DNA of 41,957 nucleotides, from positions 1-41,957 of the IMG/VR virus record IMGVR_UViG_3300018432_000023, one strand, 5' to 3'. Under the pieces are notes generated by a model that did not search any database, was not told the DNA's origin, and was given only the letters and a program-made list of their open reading frames with translations. Shown piece by piece: positions 1 to 6,520 of the stretch. The DNA comes from a virus. Position numbers and translations under genes: made by a program. Positions within the stretch are counted from its first letter, which is position 1, and each line of letters begins with the position of its first letter.

Positions 1-906
1 CGGCAATCGGATCTTTGCCTTCGATCGGGCGGCCGCATCTGCGATCTTCTGCACGGTGGCACGGACGTCAGGGTGATCCTTCAGCGCGGCGAGCGCGTCG
101 TCGTAGTTCTCGATCACCGCGAACCACCGCGTCGTGAGGCTCACACGCGCGCCCTTAGACCCGGCGTTGGTCACCAGCTTCGTGGTGCCATCGCGCATCG
201 ACACGGCCCCTGGTGCCGCTCCTGTGGCCGCTAGAGCCGCCTTCGCGGCCTCACGGACCCTGATCAGGAACGGTGCGATGTAGCCGCGCTTCAGCTTGTC
301 GATCGTCATGCTGGCCGCGTTCGCCGCCTCCATGAACGGCTGCGTGGCGTCGTTCAACTGGCGGATGATGGGAAGGCGCCGTTGGTCGAGTTCGCGGATC
401 TGAGCCTCAAACGGAGCAGCCGCGATCTTCCTGTTCTCGTCGACGTCGTCGATCAGATCCTGCAGCCGCTTCACCAGATTGGCAGCGAGGTCAGCCTCGG
501 CCTGCGTCTGGGCCTCGCCCTTGTTGATGATCTGCTGCGCCTCCATGCGCAGGTCGTCGAGCTGCAGCATCGCATCGCTCAGCCCTTCAGGTGGCTTGTT
601 GTGCTGGCGCGTGACGACGTGGTCCGGCCAGATACCGCTGCGCTCAGCCTGTCGATAGGCGCTCTCGCTAACCGGCTGGCAGTAGGCGAACACGCGCTCG
701 CACCAACCCCCATCGATGATCGCCTCCTGGCCGATACCATTCCGGCCGACGAGCTTATCGGTGCGGGGATCGCGCCAAACAGCGACAGGATTGTGTGTCG
801 TGCGGTGCCGGTAGAATCCTGGCACAGCCACGCCGGGCGGCACGTCGAGCAGGGAGGGTGCGTCGTTCGCGACGGCCTCACGCCACGGTGCATATTCGTC
901 GGTCAA
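1..906 (-). CDS. Hypothetical coiled-coil phage protein (C-terminus beyond window)
   Basis: An open frame of 302 codons runs off the left edge of the window, so the C-terminus is missing. I place the start at the TTG at 906-904: it overlaps the upstream stop (TTGA) and has a GGGGAGG ribosome site seven bases before it. No in-frame ATG explains the conserved-looking N-terminus as well. Residues about 1-110 look globular and rich in Trp, His and Cys. Residues about 125-215 are charged and heptad-like, probably coiled coil. I do not recognise the family. It is the last visible gene of a tightly overlapped minus-strand operon. Confidence 0.8.
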   Translation of the reverse strand, partial: MTDEYAPWREAVANDAPSLLDVPPGVAVPGFYRHRTTHNPVAVWRDPRTDKLVGRNGIGQEAIIDGGWCERVFAYCQPVSESAYRQAERSGIWPDHVVTRQHNKPPEGLSDAMLQLDDLRMEAQQIINKGEAQTQAEADLAANLVKRLQDLIDDVDENRKIAAAPFEAQIRELDQRRLPIIRQLNDATQPFMEAANAASMTIDKLKRGYIAPFLIRVREAAKAALAATGAAPGAVSMRDGTTKLVTNAGSKGARVSLTTRWFAVIENYDDALAALKDHPDVRATVQKIADAAARSKAKIRLP

Positions 907-1316
907 TGACGCCTCCCCTTCTTCGGCTTCGGCTGAGGCCGCTTGATGCGCTGCGTGGCCTTGCTGATGTCAGCCTCGGGCATGTCGGCCAAGCGCAGGG
1001 CGCGCTCGGCAATCCGTGTGGCGAAGGCCTCGACCGTCTCGGACAGCGGCCACTTCTCTTTGCTCGAGATCGTGCGCGCCACTGACGTGATAGAGTTGCC
1101 GATCGCCGCCTCCAAACTGGCGAGAACAGAAGGCGAGGGCTCCTCCATGTCCATCTCGTCGGCCATGGCCAGCATGATCTCAGGGAGGATGCGCTTCACC
1201 ATGCGCGCATCGCTCTGCTTGCTGCCGCTGAGCACAAGCAGATCGCACCGCTCATGGATCTCAGGGATCATGCGCATGACCGCGTCGCGCACGGGCGTGA
1301 GAGTGGGCTTATCCAT
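903..1316 (-). CDS. Hypothetical protein, 137 aa, basic C-terminus
   Basis: The frame starts at ATG 1316 behind an AAGGAAGG ribosome site and overlaps both neighbours by a few bases. The N-terminal part is Met-rich and helical (motif MIPEIHERCDLL near residue 16). The last 20 residues are a Lys/Arg/Pro tail that could contact nucleic acid. No family is recognised. Overlap with the neighbouring genes implies coupled translation in one operon. Confidence 0.75.
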   Translation of the reverse strand: MDKPTLTPVRDAVMRMIPEIHERCDLLVLSGSKQSDARMVKRILPEIMLAMADEMDMEEPSPSVLASLEAAIGNSITSVARTISSKEKWPLSETVEAFATRIAERALRLADMPEADISKATQRIKRPQPKPKKGRRH

Positions 1317-1518
1317 GGGGTTCCTTCCTTCTCAGCCTGCGCTCGGCGCGGGCCAGCTTGCCTTTGACACGCATGACCCGGACACCGACGATCTTGGCTT
1401 CGTCGTCGTCGACAGTGCCAGCGTAGATGGAGCCGTTCTCGATCGCGACCTCAAGCGCGCCCCTCAGAAGGGCCACGTCGTTGAGCGTGAGCAGGACGCT
1501 TGTGAGCGGCGCTCTCAT
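1309..1518 (-). CDS. Small hypothetical protein, 69 aa
   Basis: The ATG at 1518 overlaps the preceding stop codon (ATGA), and the end overlaps the next gene by eight bases. The N-terminal half is hydrophobic and helical (LTLNDVALLRGALEVAIENG) and the C-terminus is a basic Arg/Lys stretch. There is no signal peptide, and no family is recognised. Confidence 0.7.
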   Translation of the reverse strand: MRAPLTSVLLTLNDVALLRGALEVAIENGSIYAGTVDDDEAKIVGVRVMRVKGKLARAERRLRRKEPHG

Positions 1519-1712
1519 AGCAGCCGCTCATGCAACTCGTCGGCCTTGGCCTTCTCCTCATACTCGGCCGCGATCTCCGACATGAGGGCGATCTGCTCGG
1601 CCGCGAAGGCCTCGGTCATGTTGCCGTCTTCGACCCGACGTCCGTAGACACGGACGCGCTGCTTGACCTCGCGCTTGGCGCACTCAGCCTTCTCGCGATT
1701 GGTGTAGGGCAT
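1515..1712 (-). CDS. Small charged helical protein, 65 aa
   Basis: A highly charged, all-helical-looking protein with an Arg/Lys-rich N-terminal half and an acidic, Glu/Ala-rich C-terminal half. It begins at ATG 1712 inside the 3' end of the previous gene and ends in an ATGA overlap with the next. Function unknown. Confidence 0.7.
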   Translation of the reverse strand: MPYTNREKAECAKREVKQRVRVYGRRVEDGNMTEAFAAEQIALMSEIAAEYEEKAKADELHERLL

Positions 1713-1863
1713 GGCGGTTCCTCGCTGCTTGATGCAGGTATTTCAGTTGGCGAGCCGGATCGACTGTGCCGCCGACGCAGTCCTTCATGGCCAGTCGGAT
1801 GGTGGCAACCTTGCCGTGGATCCGTTTCTTGCGGGTGCCGCACCGTGCCATCGTGTTCTTCAT
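1684..1863 (-). CDS. Small basic protein, 59 aa
   Basis: The ATG at 1863 has a strong GGGGAAGGAGC ribosome site and overlaps the upstream stop (ATGA). The product starts MKNTMARCGTRKKRIHG and is basic with two cysteines, so it may bind nucleic acid. Its end overlaps the next gene by 29 bases. The ribosome site is the main support. Confidence 0.65.
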   Translation of the reverse strand: MKNTMARCGTRKKRIHGKVATIRLAMKDCVGGTVDPARQLKYLHQAARNRHALHQSREG

Positions 1864-2072
1864 GGCTGCTCCTTCCCCTTCAGGCCGAGCTCGTTGATGG
1901 CGTCGAGGTAGGCGCGCGTCAGGCTGTCGTAGGCCCCGGCGTCCTTGCGGAACACCGCCTCGCCGCGCTCCTTGACCTCGCGCTTCCAGTCGAACAGGCG
2001 CAGCTTGTACACGGCGACGCTGACGTCGCGTACATATTCCGGATCATATTTCGGCCGGGGTCCTGTCGTCAT
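1860..2072 (-). CDS. Hypothetical protein, 70 aa
   Basis: I chose the internal ATG at 2072, which overlaps the stop of the upstream gene (ATGA), rather than any longer form. The product is charged (MTTGPRPKYDPEYVRDVSV at the start) and helical, with conserved-looking Tyr and Trp residues. No family is recognised. Confidence 0.7.
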   Translation of the reverse strand: MTTGPRPKYDPEYVRDVSVAVYKLRLFDWKREVKERGEAVFRKDAGAYDSLTRAYLDAINELGLKGKEQP

Positions 2073-2332
2073 GGCACATGCTTCCCGTCTGAAAATGCGA
2101 CCCGATACGAGCCCCGTGGAACCTCGCCGCGAGCGGCCGCCTCGTAGGCTACGGCCAGTGCGTCCCCGCTGATGTGCTGCGGGTAGGCGATCAACTCGAC
2201 CTCGTTGAATTTGCACTGAACGATCAGGTTCAGCTGGCGCGCCAGCATCACCATCTGGTGTGCGCAGGCGTGGATGCTCATGCCTGCAGAGCCTGTAACC
2301 TCTAGGTTGAGCTTGGGTGGATAAACCGTCAT
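2069..2332 (-). CDS. Hypothetical protein, 87 aa
   Basis: It starts at ATG 2332 in an ATGA overlap with the short membrane-protein gene upstream. Residues 1-15 look like a beta strand pair. Residues 20-40 form a helix with His and Cys (HACAHQMVMLARQLN), followed by a second strand and helix. The arrangement resembles a compact alpha/beta fold, but no family is recognised. Confidence 0.7.
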   Translation of the reverse strand: MTVYPPKLNLEVTGSAGMSIHACAHQMVMLARQLNLIVQCKFNEVELIAYPQHISGDALAVAYEAAARGEVPRGSYRVAFSDGKHVP

Positions 2333-2421
2333 GTGGCTAACCCCGCTAGTGCCAGCATCACGGCAATCATGAGCGCGGTGCTGAACAGGAAAAGGATGAA
2401 ACGCTCTACCAACACGAACAC
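2329..2421 (-). CDS. Micro membrane protein, 30 aa, GTG start
   Basis: A GTG at 2421-2419 preceded by TAGGAGGCAGTT opens a 30-residue frame that is almost entirely one hydrophobic helix (FILFLFSTALMIAVMLALAG). Its stop overlaps the next ATG. The ribosome site, overlap and clean transmembrane segment support it as a real gene despite its size. Confidence 0.65.
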   Translation of the reverse strand: MFVLVERFILFLFSTALMIAVMLALAGLAT

Positions 2422-2430
2422 AACTGCCTC

Positions 2431-2535
2431 CTACTTGAACACCAGCATGGCTGTGAGCACGATCGCGATCCACGTCAGCGTGATGTCGATGGCGCGGAGC
2501 TTGTCGAGGAATTCGACGAACTGCTCGGGGCTCAT
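2431..2535 (-). CDS. Micro membrane protein, 34 aa
   Basis: It starts MSPEQFVEFLDKLRAID at ATG 2535, which overlaps the upstream stop (ATGA). An amphipathic N-terminal helix is followed by one transmembrane helix (TLTWIAIVLTAMLVFK). Together with the adjacent 30-residue membrane protein it forms a pair of tiny membrane genes; what they do is not visible. Confidence 0.7.
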   Translation of the reverse strand: MSPEQFVEFLDKLRAIDITLTWIAIVLTAMLVFK

Positions 2536-2765
2536 GAGAGCGCCTCGTCCTTGAGCCGTTCCATGGCGGCTGCAGCCAACTCGACCGTCGCGAAGCAGCC
2601 GATGTAGCCCGGCCAGCCCGTCCGCGAGATAACGTTGCCTTGGCTGTCGAAGCCATAGCGCCGTGCGATCTCGTCGCCCGTGATCTGGTACAGAGCCCAG
2701 CCGCCGTTGGGCCAAGGCTCGGTCGGGCCGAAGTAGCTGATGTGAAATTCGGGGCGCCTGCTCAT
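2532..2765 (-). CDS. Hypothetical protein, 77 aa
   Basis: I take the ATG at 2765, which overlaps the upstream stop. The protein begins MSRRPEFHISYFGPTEPWP and contains several aromatic residues in a beta-rich first half, then a helix (VELAAAAMERLKDEALS). It reads like a small soluble accessory protein. No family is recognised. Confidence 0.7.
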   Translation of the reverse strand: MSRRPEFHISYFGPTEPWPNGGWALYQITGDEIARRYGFDSQGNVISRTGWPGYIGCFATVELAAAAMERLKDEALS

Positions 2766-2983
2766 AGGACACCGAGCAGGGTGTAGACGAGCAGCCACCC
2801 GGCGAGCCCGCCGCAGACGAGGGCGGCGTAGAGCGCCACTGCTGGTCGACGAAATCGGCCGACAGCGTAGTCAAAGGCGCAGTGAGTGCACTTGCCGTCG
2901 GGGTGCATGTGCCAGCCGCAAGCTGGGCACAGACAGTCGTGATACATGCGCCGCACGGGGCGCAGAGGCGTTGAATGTGTCAT
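2762..2983 (-). CDS. Zinc-ribbon plus one-helix membrane protein, 73 aa
   Basis: Residues about 15-36 contain CLCPACGWHMHPDGKCTHC, a four-cysteine zinc-ribbon pattern with extra histidines. Residues 48-72 form one or two hydrophobic helices. The start at ATG 2983 has only a weak ribosome site (GGGAAAAC); ATG at codon 13 is an alternative. It is the first gene of the left minus-strand operon. Confidence 0.65.
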   Translation of the reverse strand: MTHSTPLRPVRRMYHDCLCPACGWHMHPDGKCTHCAFDYAVGRFRRPAVALYAALVCGGLAGWLLVYTLLGVL

Positions 2984-3304
2984 GCAGTTTTCCCAAGCGA
3001 ACCGCCGTGATTCGCTATCCCGAACGCATCGAACCACGCTTCGGTTATTACCGCAAGTCACCGGCCGAGATTTATTTTCGGTTGTGATCAGCGGGGACTG
3101 GGAGCATAAACGGACAGGGCCCCAGGAACCTCTCGGTTCGACTGGGGCCCCTCTGGCCGTGACTGCTTGGAGAGCGAGTGGAGCAGAGACGCTGTTGAGA
3201 GACGCCAACCCCTGACCAGGCCCACAAGATATAGCCCGTCTCAGAGGGAGGCGCAACAGCATCTGCTCCGGTGGTGAGGTTTTCTCAACCGGAGACTGGA
3301 AAAA
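2984..3304 (+). promoter_or_regulatory. Divergent control region between minus and plus operons
   Basis: This 320-base gap separates the first gene of the left minus-strand operon from the first plus-strand gene and must hold promoters for both. It contains an inverted repeat AGCGAA/TTCGCT at 2996-3016 that covers a GATTC (GANTC) site. There is also a TA-rich patch near 3070-3080 and the long hairpin at 3117-3150. I cannot assign -35/-10 boxes with confidence. Confidence 0.5.
3117..3150. other. Long near-perfect hairpin in divergent control region
   Basis: GGGCCCCAG pairs with CTGGGGCCC. Inside it GAACC pairs with GGTTC around a TCTC tetraloop, with only a two-base GA bulge, giving a 14-bp stem. 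No strong T-run follows on either strand (minus side reads TGTCCGTTT). It could be a bidirectional insulator or terminator, an operator cruciform or part of a small RNA. Confidence 0.6.
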
Positions 3305-3760
3305 ATGACTGTTATCCCCTTCAAGAAACCGAAGATCACACCTGAGAAAGCCGCCGATCTACGAGAGTTACAAAAACAAAGGCGGCAAGCCGAAAAAGTC
3401 GCCGCTCCAATACCTCGGGCGAGATACACTTGGCCGCGTGGCCGGAAGCATCTCGTGATCCAGAACTGGATGTCGAGGATTGCATACGACGACGCCCTCC
3501 CTTCCATCGCCTACCGCGTAGCAATGCTGATGGCCGACAGGTTTCACTCTGTCGACGGTCGGTGTTGGGCGTCCGTGCTCACGTTGGCGAAAGGCGACGG
3601 AATCACTGGCCGGATGGACGCGAGACGCATCAAGGAAGGACGCAAGGCGCTCTTCATGCGCGGCTATCTGGACCGAGTGTGGGCGGTGCCTGAATCGGGC
3701 TATCCCGAGACGATGATCTACTACCCGGCGTTCCCCCTAACCAGTGCGCAATGTACGTAA
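3305..3760 (+). CDS. Candidate HTH/replication-type protein, apparent -1 frameshift to 3861
   Basis: This is the first gene of the plus-strand left arm. The 151-residue frame starts at ATG 3305 and has a basic N-terminus (KKPKITPEKAADLRELQKQR). A helical core follows (SIAYRVAMLMADRFHSVDG), then a region resembling the winged-helix proteins phages place at this position. The frame stops at 3760, but the -1 frame continues open to a TAG at 3861. That extension encodes three 8-residue repeats beginning CA and then a tail rich in Pro and Ile. A run of five C at 3733-3737 is where the shift would occur. I infer a longer natural protein; the specific function is not established. Confidence 0.6.
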   Translation: MTVIPFKKPKITPEKAADLRELQKQRRQAEKVAAPIPRARYTWPRGRKHLVIQNWMSRIAYDDALPSIAYRVAMLMADRFHSVDGRCWASVLTLAKGDGITGRMDARRIKEGRKALFMRGYLDRVWAVPESGYPETMIYYPAFPLTSAQCT

Positions 3761-3815
3761 GGGGGGGGTGCGCACATTACGTACGTTGGGGGTGCGCAAT
3801 GTGCGCCCCCAATCC
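3744..3815 (+). repeat. Three direct repeats, 24-base period, in the -1 frame extension
   Basis: GTGCGCA occurs at 3744, 3768 and 3792, exactly 24 bases apart, with matching ACGTA and poly-G segments in between. The period is eight codons, and the -1 frame reads CAMYVRGG, CAHYVRWG, CAMCAPNP. Coding repeat expansion is the simplest reading. Iteron-like binding sites for the upstream protein remain possible. Confidence 0.7.
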
Positions 3816-3854
3816 TAGACTCATCCCTGACTCTATCCTTTACACTGGTATAAG

Positions 3855-3907
3855 GGTGTAGCTCTGTACCCTCTGCCTATCGGCAGAAGATTCATTGGAG
3901 CTACACC
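3855..3907. repeat. 10-bp perfect inverted repeat enclosing an inner hairpin
   Basis: GGTGTAGCTC at 3855-3864 is matched by GAGCTACACC at 3898-3907. Within the loop TCTGCC/GGCAGA forms a second stem around TATC. It lies just after the -1 frame stop and before the next gene. The GGTGTAG core also recurs in the minus-strand intercistronic elements near 20-22 kb. Confidence 0.65.
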
Positions 3908-3968
3908 TAGCAAGTGCTGCGTAACGGAAACGGAAACAGACTATCGCGCGGGCGCGCGGGAGACGATC

Positions 3969-4349
3969 ATGATCATCTGGCTGGACCATCTCATTTTCGG
4001 CAACGGCCATGGGCTGAAGACGCCCTACTTCGACGACAAGTTCTACTGGCTGAAGGATGCAAAGACTGGCAAGAGTGAGTTCTACCAGTTCAGCGGCGGC
4101 TATGGCGCGCAGCTCACGAGCTTTCAGTGGCGGCACCCCAGACCTGGCGAGCGTCGGCGGCTGCGCGGCGTGGACTTTACGGCGTTTCAGAGTTCTCGTC
4201 AGTGGTGCCGGGTGCGCGTGTCGTGGGCGTTGCATCTGTCGGACAACATCAACGTCGCCAATCGCCAGATCCGCGTCCTGCAGGATCACCTCAACGGCTC
4301 CATGATCTTCGACAATGATTTGACTGAAAAACTGAGGGAAGCAGCATGA
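3969..4349 (+). CDS. Hypothetical protein, 126 aa
   Basis: The frame opens with MIIWLDHLIFGNGHGLKTP behind a GGGAGACGATC ribosome site and overlaps the next gene (ATGA). It is rich in Trp, Tyr and Phe and looks beta-rich in the first 60 residues, with a helical C-terminus. No family is recognised. Confidence 0.65.
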   Translation: MIIWLDHLIFGNGHGLKTPYFDDKFYWLKDAKTGKSEFYQFSGGYGAQLTSFQWRHPRPGERRRLRGVDFTAFQSSRQWCRVRVSWALHLSDNINVANRQIRVLQDHLNGSMIFDNDLTEKLREAA

Positions 4350-4585
4350 ACAAGTCCGAAGGCAAGTTTTTCGCGTATGTCACCGGCCTGCGCGGCCCGG
4401 TGCCGGTCATCTTCCACGACGGAATCCGACAATCCGAAGAGAAGACCGTGCTCGTGAAGTGGCCGCTGACCGAGGCTGAGGCGGCGACGCGACCGAGCTT
4501 GGCTCGCCTGAAATCTGCATTCCCATTTCCTGTTCAGCAGATGGGAAAACCGGCTGGACAGGTGGAAAATTCCGCGGCATCCTAG
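4346..4585 (+). CDS. Hypothetical protein, 79 aa
   Basis: It starts at ATG 4346 in an ATGA overlap with the previous gene. A short beta-rich segment (FFAYVTGLRGPVPVIFHDG) is followed by a charged helix and a Pro/Gln-rich tail. It is the last gene before the structured non-coding stretch and its terminators. Function unknown. Confidence 0.65.
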   Translation: MNKSEGKFFAYVTGLRGPVPVIFHDGIRQSEEKTVLVKWPLTEAEAATRPSLARLKSAFPFPVQQMGKPAGQVENSAAS

Positions 4586-4797
4586 CGTGGATTGCTCCCC
4601 CCGATTCGCACGGAGGCAACTATGATCTCGGCCGGGGAAAGCCCGGCACAAGGACGCACCAGGGCCTTCTAGCGCCAAGCCATGCCGAGCAGGGACGTTC
4701 CGCAAGACGCCTGCTCTCCTGATTAGATCGGTTGCTTGCGGGGTCGCAGGCCCATTCAGAGAGAGGAGAGGCACGTAAGGCTAAACTCCTCGGCGAG

Positions 4798-4830
4798 CCC
4801 GTCACCTCACAAGGGTGGCGGGTTTCGTTA
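4798..4830 (+). terminator. Rho-independent terminator for the 3969-4585 genes
   Basis: CCCGTCACC pairs with GGTGGCGGG (nine pairs, one G-T wobble) around a 7-base loop, followed by TTTCGTTAT. The form is typical of alphaproteobacterial terminators and the orientation fits the plus-strand genes upstream. Confidence 0.7.
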
Positions 4831-4870
4831 TCCAGAGCTGCGGGCGGGGTCCCTGGCTCCTAACCCGACG

Positions 4871-4913
4871 AGAAGGGGTCTGGCTCCAGGGGCTGGGCCC
4901 CTTCTTCGTTTGC
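4871..4913 (+). terminator. Second, tandem terminator-like hairpin
   Basis: AGAAGGGG pairs with CCCCTTCT (eight pairs) around an insert that itself contains CTGG/CCAG, and TCGTTTGC follows. It lies only about 45 bases past the first terminator, so it is either a back-up or ends a short transcript made between them. Confidence 0.6.
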
Positions 4914-4942
4914 AAAGTCGGCCGAGATTATGCAAAATCTAT

Positions 4943-5003
4943 GCGGTGGCGGTTCGACTCCGTAGGCGACGTTGCGGTGGGCAGGTTCCAATCCTGTCAG
5001 GCG
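4943..5003 (+). repeat. Two tandem tRNA T-arm-like units
   Basis: Two related units of about 30 bases both begin GCGGTGG and end AGGCGA. The loops are TTCGACT (4953-4959) and TTCCAAT (4986-4992), each closed by a 4-5 bp stem, as in tRNA T-arms. No D-arm, anticodon arm or matching 5' acceptor strand could be folded upstream, so I do not call a complete tRNA. Confidence 0.5.
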
Positions 5004-5157
5004 AGAGGGGTGTGGTGCCCAGCCGAAATTCCCTTGAAGAGCGTTCGTCTCGATGGGGAGCGTGGTTCAGCCGTGACGTCGCCAACTTCTGGGGAGCACA
5101 ATGCCCGATAGACCCCCGCTAGGTTGCAAGGGGATCGGCAATATCTCGGAGAGCAGA

Positions 5158-5418
5158 ATGGCACTGACCAAAACCGCACCGAAAGAACCGTTCAACCTCG
5201 GGCCGATTTACAAGGAGGACCGCGGCATGGGCCGTTGGGCATTGGTCGCACTGATCGGGTTCACGCTCGGTGCCTTCGGCTACCTCTGGTTCTACGTCGG
5301 GCCGCAACAAGACGAACTCGTCGACGCGAAGCGCGTCTTCATGGGCCAGTGCGTCGTCGTCAAAGGCGAGACGGAGAGGCGGTGCGCAGAATTGTGGCGC
5401 TGGCGGCTCGAAAAATGA
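5158..5418 (+). CDS. One-helix membrane protein, paralogue of 30355-30600
   Basis: It starts at ATG 5158 after CGGAGAGCAGA. A charged N-terminus (about 25 residues) is followed by a transmembrane helix (WALVALIGFTLGAFGYLWFY) and an outside-facing tail with two cysteines. The tail motif, FM..CVV......RRC.EL.RWR, is shared with the protein at 30355-30600. This points to a duplicated phage family whose cysteines may form a disulphide. Role unknown. Confidence 0.75.
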   Translation: MALTKTAPKEPFNLGPIYKEDRGMGRWALVALIGFTLGAFGYLWFYVGPQQDELVDAKRVFMGQCVVVKGETERRCAELWRWRLEK

Positions 5419-5516
5419 TCGACGCCGAGGTCGGCATCGGGTTCATCCTCGGCTTCTCCGTCGCGATGACCCTCGTCCTACTGGTAATCTGGCACAGCCC
5501 ACCCTGGCCGAAATAA
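5415..5516 (+). CDS. Micro membrane protein, 33 aa
   Basis: ATG 5415 overlaps the preceding stop (ATGA). One transmembrane helix (GFILGFSVAMTLVLLVIW) occupies most of the protein. Translational coupling to the previous one-helix membrane protein suggests the two may act together. Confidence 0.7.
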   Translation: MIDAEVGIGFILGFSVAMTLVLLVIWHSPPWPK

Positions 5517-5635
5517 TTCCCGCGGGACTCTTGCTAAAAAATGCGAACGGGTGTGTGATCGCTGCCGCTTGGAGAGCGCGAAACCGGTGCATACAGCTAC
5601 GAACCCCTGTCGGCCACGCTTAGCCATCGCTACGA

Positions 5636-5650
5636 TTGTGTGCCACACAA
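5636..5650. promoter_or_regulatory. Operator-like palindrome
   Basis: TTGTGTG-C-CACACAA is a perfect inverted repeat with a one-base centre. It sits directly before the ribosome site (AAGGGGAGG) of the gene at 5663. The 145-base gap it sits in follows a CCCGCGGG palindrome near 5519 and contains no other clear signal. It could be a repressor site or a leader hairpin. Confidence 0.45.
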
Positions 5651-5662
5651 GGGGAGGCCGCT

Positions 5663-5890
5663 GTGATCAGCGTAGCCCAACAGCACATGGAAGCCGAGTA
5701 CTACGCCAAGAGAGCCGAGGCTCCGCCTTGGATCATCGAAGCGTGTGCGGAGCATCTCGCCGATCTCCTCCGCTACCATGATCACGGGCACGGGGAGATA
5801 ACCCTGCGCCCGCTCTGGGCGCGTAAAGGAGCACAACATGGCACGACCCAAGAAGACCGCGCTCACGCCCGAGAAAAAGGCGCAGCGTAA
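5663..5890 (+). CDS. Hypothetical protein, 75 aa, GTG start
   Basis: I chose GTG 5663 because AAGGGGAGG lies at the right distance; a longer form from 5636 would run through the palindrome. The protein starts MISVAQQHMEAEYYAKRAE and is helical with a His-rich middle (RYHDHGHGE). It overlaps the next gene by 53 bases. Function unknown. Confidence 0.6.
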   Translation: MISVAQQHMEAEYYAKRAEAPPWIIEACAEHLADLLRYHDHGHGEITLRPLWARKGAQHGTTQEDRAHAREKGAA

Positions 5891-6494
5891 GCAAGTCAAG
5901 ACTGCGGCGAAGGCGGAGTTCACCGCCTCGTCCGCCCTCTCGAAACTCCCGGCCGAGAAGGAAAAACGAGACGAACTCTTCCGCGAAGCCGAGGCGCTCA
6001 AGACCCAGCAGCAGGCGCTGTCGGGCAAGATGAGTCAGCACCGCAAGCGGATGGTCGAGGTCTTCGGCCTCCACCCTCAAACCATCGCGATCCGCAAGAT
6101 CATCCTCGACTGCCCTGACGGCACCTACGAGGCTGTGTGCAAGCAGCTCGCGCTCTTGCTGCGCGACTTCGGCCGACCGTTCCAACTCGACATGTTCGAG
6201 AACCTTGAGCCGGGCAAGGGCCCGACCGAGATGGACGAGCCGGTGTTCGATGGCACCGACGCCGGGCGCGAGCAGCGCGCCGACGATCCTGGCCGGGCCC
6301 GTAAGGCGAAGACGAACGGCGGGCCACCGCCTGCCCCGACCGAGGGGATCCCGCTCGGCGAAGCCGAGGAGAAGTTCACCGACGCCCTCAAGCGCCAGAA
6401 CAAGCAGGTCGAGGACGAGATCAAGGCTCGAGCCAAGGGCGAGAACCCGCTGCCCGGTGCCGAAGGGCAAGGAAGCTACCGCATCACTCACTGA
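5838..6494 (+). CDS. Charged helical phage protein, 218 aa
   Basis: ATG 5838 follows AAAGGAGCACAAC. The N-terminal 20 residues are basic. Residues about 45-110 form a long helix pair (EALKTQQQALSGKMSQHRKR) and a compact segment ending QLDMFENLEPG. The C-terminal half is low-complexity and charged. The order helix, short loop, KIIL segment faintly recalls GapR/DUF2312 nucleoid proteins, but the match is too weak to call. It lies just ahead of the ParB-like gene. Confidence 0.75.
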   Translation: MARPKKTALTPEKKAQRKQVKTAAKAEFTASSALSKLPAEKEKRDELFREAEALKTQQQALSGKMSQHRKRMVEVFGLHPQTIAIRKIILDCPDGTYEAVCKQLALLLRDFGRPFQLDMFENLEPGKGPTEMDEPVFDGTDAGREQRADDPGRARKAKTNGGPPPAPTEGIPLGEAEEKFTDALKRQNKQVEDEIKARAKGENPLPGAEGQGSYRITH

Positions 6495-6499
6495 TGCGG
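6479..6499 (+). other. Hairpin over the stop codon of 5838-6494
   Basis: CCGCATCA pairs with TGATGCGG around CTCAC, and the TGA stop is inside the 3' arm. No T-run follows. It may protect the message 3' end or slow transcription before the next gene. Confidence 0.5.
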
Positions 6500-6520
6500 A
6501 GACGGCTGTCCGCCAGCCCA

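Larger units (their letters stand above)
4586..5157 (+). other. 570-base non-coding stretch packed with hairpins
   Basis: No convincing long gene is present. Hairpins seen: GCCGGG/CCCGGC with a GAAAG loop at about 4632-4648; GAGCAGG/CCTGCTC at about 4686-4716; GAGGAG/CTCCTC at about 4762-4790; terminators at 4798 and 4871; and tandem T-arm-like repeats at 4943-5003. A 16-codon frame with a GGAGGCAACT ribosome site begins at ATG 4622 and could be a leader peptide, but it is unproven. The stretch may encode a structured small RNA. Confidence 0.5.

Noticed and set aside
3131-3150. T-loop-like GGTTCGACT as a tRNA remnant
   Set aside because: It is explained better as part of the long hairpin; its flanks cannot form a T-stem.
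4918-5004. Complete tRNA gene
   Set aside because: T-arm-like folds are clear, but no D-arm, seven-base anticodon loop or complementary acceptor strand could be placed; kept only as T-arm-like repeats.
5551-5781. Plus-strand frame of 76 codons
   Set aside because: Overlaps the better-supported gene at 5663, which has a strong ribosome site; composition is poor.
5838-6494. GapR/DUF2312 nucleoid protein
   Set aside because: Only a faint pattern of helices matches; key GapR residues could not be identified by eye.
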